DNA of 64,000 nt from Acidobacteriota bacterium (GTDB taxonomy: Bacteria > Acidobacteriota > Blastocatellia > RBC074): the NCBI GenBank assembly GCA_016715865.1, contig JADJXM010000007.1:291233-355232 (forward strand). The letters run 5' to 3'. This document shows positions 57,461-64,000 of the stretch, piece by piece. Position 1 is the first letter of the stretch, and each line of letters opens with the position of its first letter. Made by a program: the position numbers and the translations under genes. The notes beneath the pieces are model-generated. The model saw nothing but the letters and a program-made list of their open reading frames with translations, had not been told where the DNA came from and did no database searches.

Positions 57461-58474
57461 ATGACCAAGAATAACATCATCAAGAATTTTCTGTTCATCA
57501 TCCTCGCCCTGGCAATCTATGCTGCGCCGGCGCTTGCCGCCGAGCCGGAAATGACAGTCACGGCGAACGACGACAAACCCGGGTCGTTACTCTTCTATAA
57601 CATCTACAGTTCAAACGCATCCAGCCCCGATCGCGAGAACACGCGCATCAATATTACCAACACCAACGGCACAACCGGAGTCGCGATGCACCTCTTCTTC
57701 GTCGACGGATCTACGTGTACGGTGGCGGACGGGTTCCTCTGCCTGTTGCCTATGCAGACAACGTCATTCAGCATCTCCGAGATCGATCCAGGCGTCACAG
57801 GTTATCTTGTCGTGCTGGCAGTTGACGGACCCGCGGGCATGGCCGGAGGCACAAATACCGGCAGCCCGGTCAAATTCAACTATCTGATCGGAGATGAGTA
57901 TGTCAAGCTGGCATCCGGGCATCAGGCAGGACTTGGCGCAGTCTCTTACCCGGTTGTTGAAGGAGATGCGCCGCCGGTTATGCCGGTTAACAATGAACCA
58001 TTTGCAACGCTGGTCTTCGACGGCAAGCCCGGAAACTACGTCCGAGCTCCGCGAATGGTCGCGATCGCCAACCTGCTCAGCCCGAATGTCGAGAGCACGC
58101 TGCTTGTCTTGAACCGCTTCGGCGGCGACCTCTCCTCGAAGGCATTGTCAATTGGCTCGGTCTTCGGTCTGATGTACAACGATGAAACGCGAACCGCCAG
58201 CTTCAGTTTCTCGTCAGGATCGTGCCAGTTCCGCGGGGTGATCAGCTCCAGCTTTCCGAGAACGGCTCCGCGCGCCAATGTTTTCATCCCGGAAGGACGC
58301 GTCGGCTGGATGAAGTTCTACGGCCAGAGCGCCTCTGTCGGACTGAGCGGTTCGGTCCTTATCTCAAGCCTCTTCGATGGTCCGTCATCTTACCAGGGTG
58401 GCCACAACCTCCACACTCTGACCCTGACAGACGTAACGACTTACACGGTCCCGGTTTTCCCTCCCAGCTGCTAA
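57461..58474 (+). CDS. Secreted protein of unknown function
   Basis: A 337-residue exported protein with the signal peptide NFLFIILALAIYAAPALAA. The mature part is rich in beta strands, Gly, Ser and Thr, with NITNTNGTTGVAMHLFFVDGSTC and SVGLSGSVLISSLFDGP. Cysteines are few (about four), including a final Cys. I do not recognise the family. AAGGAG precedes the ATG. It is the last gene of the sigma/zinc-finger stretch, so it may be their target, an inference from position only. Confidence 0.75.
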   Translation: MTKNNIIKNFLFIILALAIYAAPALAAEPEMTVTANDDKPGSLLFYNIYSSNASSPDRENTRINITNTNGTTGVAMHLFFVDGSTCTVADGFLCLLPMQTTSFSISEIDPGVTGYLVVLAVDGPAGMAGGTNTGSPVKFNYLIGDEYVKLASGHQAGLGAVSYPVVEGDAPPVMPVNNEPFATLVFDGKPGNYVRAPRMVAIANLLSPNVESTLLVLNRFGGDLSSKALSIGSVFGLMYNDETRTASFSFSSGSCQFRGVISSSFPRTAPRANVFIPEGRVGWMKFYGQSASVGLSGSVLISSLFDGPSSYQGGHNLHTLTLTDVTTYTVPVFPPSC

Positions 58475-58511
58475 CAACGAGAATCCTTATGTTCCCTCTA
58501 CACTCCTTATT

Positions 58512-58553
58512 CGCTGATCTCAGTACCTTGCTTGCAAGGTACTGAGATCAGCG
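58512..58553. repeat. Perfect 19-bp stem hairpin
   Basis: CGCTGATCTCAGTACCTTG at 58512-58530 and its exact complement at 58535-58553, loop CTTG. It lies 37 bases after the secreted-protein stop codon. There is no T-run after it, so it could be a processed 3' end or palindromic repeat. Confidence 0.88.
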
Positions 58554-58661
58554 GACCCTCCCTCAAGATCCGGCCTGAAACCACAATCCCAATCGCATCG
58601 CATCAAAACAACGAATAACAACGAACCTTAATACCTCAGCCAGGCCCCGCTCCCGCCAATT

Positions 58662-59000
58662 TCAATCTCCAAGCCGCTTCGTTTCCGACTTTTCGATAAT
58701 CAATGCCAGCGGCATTGGCCCCTCAGAGGAGGCTTTCGGACAATGCCTCAAGCCTTTCGGAATAACTATCCCCTCACCCTTCCTGACAATGAAATCACCT
58801 TCTTCAGTTTGAAAATTGACCTCACCTTCAAGCACGATAAAGGATTCATCTTCGTTCTCATGCACATGCCATCTTTCAAATTCACCCTGAAACCTGACCA
58901 GTCGAATAACAAAATCATCTACATATGCCAGGTTAACCGGTGAATATGGATCTTCAATTTCATTCTTTGTGTTATTTATCGAAAACAAAGTAACAGGCAT
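58662..59000 (-). CDS. Cupin-domain protein
   Basis: A 112-residue single cupin. The metal-binding motifs are visible: RWHVHENEDESFIVLEGEV (motif 1) and GEGIVIPKGLRHCPKA (motif 2). Start ATG 59000 follows GGAG at eight bases. Such proteins are often small-molecule isomerases or binding proteins; substrate unknown. A seven-base array and a poly-G run lie upstream. Confidence 0.88.
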   Translation of the reverse strand: MPVTLFSINNTKNEIEDPYSPVNLAYVDDFVIRLVRFQGEFERWHVHENEDESFIVLEGEVNFQTEEGDFIVRKGEGIVIPKGLRHCPKASSEGPMPLALIIEKSETKRLGD

Positions 59001-59029
59001 TGTTATTTCTCCATGATAAATGAAAAATA

Positions 59030-59046
59030 AGTAGAAAGTAGAAAGT
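59030..59046. repeat. Short seven-base-period array
   Basis: Two AGAAAGT units directly before a C/G-rich stretch and poly-G run; a related pair (CTGGAAACTGGTAACTTTT) lies at 59164-59182 on the other side of the poly-G run. Confidence 0.65.
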
Positions 59047-59071
59047 GGCGCCCGCCCCACTTTTTTGTTTT

Positions 59072-59147
<76 letters not shown>

Positions 59148-59298
59148 CTCGTTTTTTCTGATGACTGGAAACTGGTAACTTTTCCGGGGCTGATCATACC
59201 CGCCATTTCCGATAAGTGTCCAGCCGCCTGAAGAAAGGCTTTGCAGCTCGATCGGTCTTTGCTATGATTTGAAGCCACCCACCTCTGATCAATCCGAT

Positions 59299-59733
59299 AT
59301 GCGCAATCTCTACTATCAGGGAAAATTCTGCGCCGAATGCGGCTGCTCGATGGATAAACGGCCTGTCTGGCGTACACGATACTTTTGCGATCATTGCGAC
59401 CGGGCGCTCGGACAACGGACCGACAGAAGACGTCGCCGCACCTTTGCGATCATCCTTCTGACCGTCTTACTCATCTTTCCCGGCGATCATCAATCCGTAA
59501 TTGACCGGTCCACATTGCGGCCGGACGCCACTTCCGCCAACCCACCCTCTTTCGATGAGGATCAAATTTCTGAGACCCCGCAAACAGACCGAATCGAAAG
59601 TTCAGACATCGCAATCTGCGGAGCCCGCACTAAAAAAGGAACGCCCTGCCGGCGGCGAGTCTCACCCGGTCTGCGCTGCTACCAGCATCAGGGCCAGCCT
59701 TCAATCCTCGCTCCTTCTGCGACTGAGAAATGA
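59299..59733 (+). CDS. Membrane protein with zinc ribbon and C-terminal Cys-rich motif
   Basis: A 144-residue protein. A zinc ribbon is at residues about 8-33 (CAECGCSM and CDHCDR). One transmembrane helix follows (FAIILLTVLLIF). The C-terminus carries CGARTKKGTPCRRRV and RCYQHQG, a Cys/His motif of the DUF5763-like kind. It seems a small redox or metal-binding membrane protein. The start is ATG 59299 (MRNLYYQG); an upstream frame to 59269 is possible. Neighbours give no function. Confidence 0.72.
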   Translation: MRNLYYQGKFCAECGCSMDKRPVWRTRYFCDHCDRALGQRTDRRRRRTFAIILLTVLLIFPGDHQSVIDRSTLRPDATSANPPSFDEDQISETPQTDRIESSDIAICGARTKKGTPCRRRVSPGLRCYQHQGQPSILAPSATEK

Positions 59734-59745
59734 TGATTATTGATA

Positions 59746-60129
59746 ACTGATGTTACGCAGAGACAATGATCGGAAATTGCTTGACTTGTCCCGAACCCGC
59801 GAAGCGGGTGGGCAGAATCTAGCCCGGGGCGGAGCGAGGCCGTCAGGCCGAGCGAAACCCCGGGTATTGGGATCATCATTTCAGCAAGCCCATGAAATGG
59901 GCGGCAGATTTCTCGATGACGCCTGACTCTCTTCCGCTCAGGCTATCGCCCACTTCGTGGGCTTGCCAATTTTGGTGGAACTGGACCCGGGGCTTCGCTC
60001 GGCCTGGCGGCCTCACTCCACCCCGAGTTCTATTCTTTCGCCTGCGTTGCAGGCTCACAGAAGAATATGCTTGAGAAACCCCAAAATTTGTCAAATCGAT
60101 TTTAAAGGACTCTTCTGCGTAAGATCAGT
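59746..60129. mobile_element. MITE-like element, copy 2 (384 bp)
   Basis: Same structure as 47887-48268, in the same orientation, with a few substitutions and indels; its right end has one mismatch to the perfect 16-base terminal repeat. It is flanked by a direct TGATA repeat (59741-59745 and 60130-60134), a five-base target duplication consistent with transposition. It has no gene. Confidence 0.88.
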
Positions 60130-60263
60130 TGATAACAAAAATTTTCAGACCAGATTCGACCGTGCGTGCTCTTACTGCACGTAAAGAGAGGGAAATCCCC
60201 CTTTGGCAACTTTGTAATCTGAACCGGATGAAACCTGGTTCATCATTGGAGGATTGAAACGTT

Positions 60264-60584
60264 ATGAAAAAGATGTTTGCGATTTTGACCACCATCTGTC
60301 TTACCATTATCTTTTCCGGAGTCTCACTGGCACAGACGCCCGGGGTTACCAACCGCCAGATAAATCAGCAGAAAAGAATCAGGCAGGGAGTCCGGTCCGA
60401 TGAACTGACGCGTGGAGAGTTTCGCCGGCTCCAGAGGGAACAGAATCAGATCCGCCGAATGAAGATCCGCGCCAGATCTGATGGCGAGGTAACCAACAGG
60501 GAACGCGTCAGAATCCACCGCGAACAGAACCAGTCGAGCCGCCAAATCTTTCGCGCCAAAAACAACCGGCGCGACCGGAACTAA
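60264..60584 (+). CDS. Small basic exported protein
   Basis: A 106-residue protein. Its signal peptide is MKKMFAILTTICLTIIFSGVSLA. The mature part is helical and highly charged in two weak repeats: ELTRGEFRRLQREQNQI and EVTNRERVRIHREQNQ. Similar short Arg/Gln-rich exported proteins are common in Acidobacteriota and Bacteroidota, from memory, without known function. GGAGG is eleven bases before the ATG. Confidence 0.75.
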   Translation: MKKMFAILTTICLTIIFSGVSLAQTPGVTNRQINQQKRIRQGVRSDELTRGEFRRLQREQNQIRRMKIRARSDGEVTNRERVRIHREQNQSSRQIFRAKNNRRDRN

Positions 60585-60618
60585 CGAAGCACCTGAGCAC
60601 ACATTTGTCGGATATTTT

Positions 60619-60650
60619 TGGCTGCACGGCCGCTACCGTGCAGCCATTTT
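60619..60650 (+). terminator. Intrinsic terminator
   Basis: GGCTGCACGG at 60620-60629 and CCGTGCAGCC at 60636-60645 form a 10-bp perfect stem with a six-base loop, followed by TTTT. It ends the transcript of the small basic exported protein. Confidence 0.85.
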
Positions 60651-60780
60651 GTCGCCGGCATTTGACATATCCATTAATATGCGTCGAACTGATGACAGGA
60701 AGTTGAAGTGCATCTTGACGGTTTCGACTGCGCTCGACTAAGATGAATGTCGCTTTCATCAGATTAAAAGTCGAGATTTC

Positions 60781-61213
<433 letters not shown>

Positions 61214-63560
61214 ATGAGCAATTTAAATGGACTTTCATCAAGTGAAGTGGCAGATCGCCGTTTCGGGTCCTGGCTGCCGGTAGCTCGATATCGGTTGCAA
61301 AGCTGATTTTCCGCAGTTTCGGGGCATCTTCAACATTCTGCTGCTGTGTGCGGCCGGGATTACATTTGCGCTTGGTGAGCCGATTGACGGCTCGTTTATC
61401 CTGCTCTTTGTCTTCCTTGGGTCCTCGCTTAATGTGTTTCAGGAGTACAAGTCAAACGCTGCGGCCGATAAACTCAAGTCATACCTGGTGCGCACGGTCA
61501 CCGTTCGGCGTGATGGTCATGATCAGGAAGTACCTAACGAAGAGATTGTACACGGCGATATTCTGAAGCTCGAATCCGGCGACATAGTCGGCGGATGCCA
61601 TCATACAACACGCCCGCGATCTGCTGGTTGATGAGACAACATTTACCGGTGAGAGTATTCCTGTTGTTAAGCAGGCTACCGAAGCGACGCATGATCTTGG
61701 CTGACGAACATCGTCTCTTGCAGGGAGTGGTCATCATGGAAATGCGTTGGCGGAAGTTACCACCACCGGCACACAGACGCGCTCTGGCCTCAATTGCTGC
61801 AACCGCATCATCGGTACAAGCCGGAGAGTGAGCTGGTTATTGGTGTTGACCGCATCAGCACTTTCATCCTGCGGACGACGCTCATCACACTATTATTCGT
61901 TGTCCCGGCAAACATTCTGATTGATGGCCGGAACACGAATATTCCCGATCTCCTTATCTTCGCGATTGCGCTTGCGGAGTCTGGTGATACCCGAGGCCCT
62001 GCCACTGGTCTGACGTTTTCACTCTCACGAGGTGCGCTCCAGTTTGCCCGGAAAATGTCATCGTCAGCGTCTTACCTCGCTCCAGGATCTCGGATCTGTG
62101 AACTTGCTCTGTACAGACAAGACCGGCACGATCACCGAGAACCGCCTGGTTTTATCGAAACAATTACCTCGCACCGAAATCACTTCTCCATCCTCTGGTG
62201 TTGGCGCGTCTGGCTGTGTATCACCGGAGGAACACAACCGAGCCGTTTGACCGTGCGACCGACGAAGCGCTTTCAGTGGAACAGCGGGCCGTAGTGGGAA
62301 CCTTTCGACTCCACGGAGGAAGAAGCGTTCGATCCGGATCTGCGCAGTAATGGGGCTGTGGTTTGCCGCGATGATGGCATCCGGCTGCACATCCGCCGCG
62401 GCAGCCCGGAGTACTTTTTTGACCTGGGGACTGGTCGAGCCAGGAGCAGGTTGGAACATGGCTCGCGGATGAGGAGAGACAGGGTCGGCGTGTGCTCGGT
62501 ATCAGTTACGATGACGGCAGCGGTGCTCAATTCGGCGGTTTTGTTCTTTTGTTGATACGCTCAAAGCCACCACCAATGCAACTGTCGCGGCGGCGAGGCG
62601 TCTGAATGTAGCTATTACGATCATTACTGGCGACGCACTGATGGTAGCCGAAGCGGTTGGACGAGAAGCCGGGCTCGTGACAAACAGCGATGAGGTAATG
62701 GAGCGACGGCGTTCCTGGCACTGCCCATCCAGGAACAACGTAAACGTATCGGAATGATTCGCGTGTTTGCCCGCACGTCGCCTGAGCAAAAGCTGGAACT
62801 GATTGATCTACTCAAAAGAGCAATATACAGTGGGCTTTCTGGGAGAAGGGATCAACGATGCGCCCGCGCTGAAAGCCGCTCATCTCCAATGGTTGTGAAT
62901 CGGCGGCGGATGTGGCGCGTGAGACTGCCGACATCGTTCTTCTAAAAAAATGACTTGCGAGTGATCATTGATGGCATCCGCCTGGGGCGTGAGACACGCC
63001 AACACGCTGAAATACATTCGCGCAACACTTGTATCGAACTTTGGCAATTTCTATGCGGTGGCAATCGGGTCACTCTTCGTCAGTTTTTTACCAATGCTTC
63101 CAAAGCAGTTGCTCCTGCTCAATCTTCTCTCGACTTCCCGATGATGGTAATCGCTTTGACCGCGTTCCGAAAAGGAAATTGACCGCCCCCAGCGCTGGGA
63201 CTTCCGTTCGCTCTACATCACCTTCCCGTGACACCGGAGCAATCTAGTGAGACCGTCTTCGATTTTGTTTATTTCGGGCTCTTCACCGCATCTCACCGGG
63301 GGTGCTGCAAACCAACTGGTTCATAGCCAACGGCGATCACGGAACTACTGCTGGCATCCATCCGGTCGTTGTTGCCGAGTCGAAAAGGCCGGCTGGCCGG
63401 CGCCAATTGTTATTATCCTCTCGACGGTTGCTGGCATTGATGTACTTGCGTTGCCAGCATTAATCCGCGGGAGCGCCGCCTTTTTGGTTTACGAGACCCT
63501 CATTGGCCACCTTGGCCTGATCGTAGGCGATCGCGGCGCTTTACCTCGTTACCACTGAAC
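61214..63560 (+). pseudogene. Cation-transporting P-type ATPase, many frameshifts
   Basis: The pieces, read in order across frames, make an almost complete P-type (P2/P3-like) ATPase: N-terminus MSNLNGLSSSEVADRRF at 61214, membrane segment NILLLCAAGITFALGEPIDG, phosphatase loop TFTGES near 61640, TLPPEALPLV-like region, the phosphorylation motif CTDKTGTITEN at 62106-62138, hinge GEGINDAPAL near 62845 and C-terminal helices. All catalytic motifs are intact but lie in different frames; I estimate ten or more indels. This suggests a recent pseudogene or poor sequence. The cargo, Mg2+ or Ca2+, is a guess. Confidence 0.85.
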
Positions 63561-63752
63561 TCGTTAAACGACCGCTTGTCAGATTCTGGGCAAGCATTAG
63601 CAAATCTGGCCGTGATGCCTCACAAAGCCTCCGTAAGTGACGGAGTGAAGTTGAATTTGTTGAGGTAAGCTTATTGAAGCATGGTACGAGTCAATTCATT
63701 TTCCAATTGCCATTGTTGATTTGTGGTTTGTCGTCTGCCGGAACGCATATCG

Positions 63753-64000
63753 TCATAGTTTATCCGGCGCATTCAGCCATAAGGGTCCGAGACGGACGTC
63801 TAAGTACGGATACAGTTCGCACACTGCAGTGAAATCCTTTATGTCCTGTGCAGCCTGTTCCGGCCTCTCCCAATGAGTCGCGTGACCGGTTTCCGCATGA
63901 ATCTTCAAGATCGCATTCAGCGGAAACTGCAGCAAGGGTATGCTGGTCGGAACGCGGTGACCGTCCGATCGCCCCATATAATCGGCGTCAGCGTCCTGAT
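63753..64000 (-). pseudogene. Alpha/beta hydrolase C-terminal part, probably frameshifted, cut by window end
   Basis: The frame at 63753-63977 reads LLQFPLNAILKIHAETGHATHWERPEQAAQDIKDF, with the His of the catalytic triad in ETGHATHW. A second frame at the window edge holds TPIIWGDR, the usual preceding motif. One indel thus separates them. It may be a decayed gene or a sequence error. Confidence 0.6.

Overview
The window reads as chromosomal DNA of a diderm (Gram-negative-type) bacterium. The mix fits Acidobacteriota, possibly class Blastocatellia: ECF sigma/anti-sigma/DUF4097 sets, periplasmic alpha-2-macroglobulin, beta-propeller and glycine-zipper secreted proteins, and many short intergenic repeats. 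That placement is recalled family context, not a computed phylogeny. Codon use and base composition look even from about 1 to 53 kb. From about 53.6 kb on, genes are sparser and intergenic DNA is longer and more AT-rich. From 61.2 kb to the end the coding sequence is full of frameshifts.

Layout. 0-3.9 kb: two secreted proteins (one cut by the window edge), transketolase, a small conserved protein. 4-13.3 kb (minus strand): an envelope operon of a YfaT-like lipoprotein, a 1648-residue alpha-2-macroglobulin with a CTEQ thioester site, a membrane protein, and a lipoprotein that joins a penicillin-binding transpeptidase, a SpoIID-type glycan-cleaving domain and a HELAH metallopeptidase. 13.4-16 kb: fatty-acid desaturase followed by a histidine kinase and response regulator. 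16.2-20.4 kb: a degenerate sigma-54 activator relative, then an ECF sigma factor, anti-sigma factor and DUF4097 protein. 20.6-30.4 kb: sugar-nucleotide epimerase, a translationally coupled GH3 hydrolase and solute symporter, an alpha/beta hydrolase, an amino-acid permease, a coiled-coil membrane protein, a DUF1080 protein and alanine racemase. 30.4-36.8 kb: the housekeeping run ispE, tRNA-Gln, prs, rplY, pth, rpsF, rpsR, rplI, dnaB. 36.8-43.1 kb: TPR protein, membrane protein, a frameshifted GspG-like protein, folP, a SAM hydrolase-family protein, a glycine-zipper protein. 43.3-47.9 kb (plus strand): cysteine desulfurase, IscU scaffold and the glycolate oxidase subunits GlcE and GlcF. 48.3-53.3 kb: aceE, a beta-CASP nuclease-like protein and a peroxiredoxin whose active-site codon is TGA. 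54.5-60.6 kb: a second ECF-like sigma factor, two paralogous small zinc-finger proteins, secreted proteins, a cupin. 60.8 kb: tRNA-Ile(CAU). 61.2-64 kb: a P-type ATPase and an alpha/beta hydrolase, both frameshifted.

The strongest special observation is the TGA codon at 53050-53052. It sits where a peroxiredoxin has its peroxidatic cysteine, it is followed by a hairpin that fits a bacterial SECIS element, and reading resumes in the same frame, so this is very probably a secreted selenoprotein. Other points of interest are the three-enzyme cell-wall fusion lipoprotein, a 382-384 bp MITE-like element present twice with 16-bp terminal inverted repeats, and seven-base-period intergenic arrays, often as facing inverted arms, that supply the stop codons of several genes.
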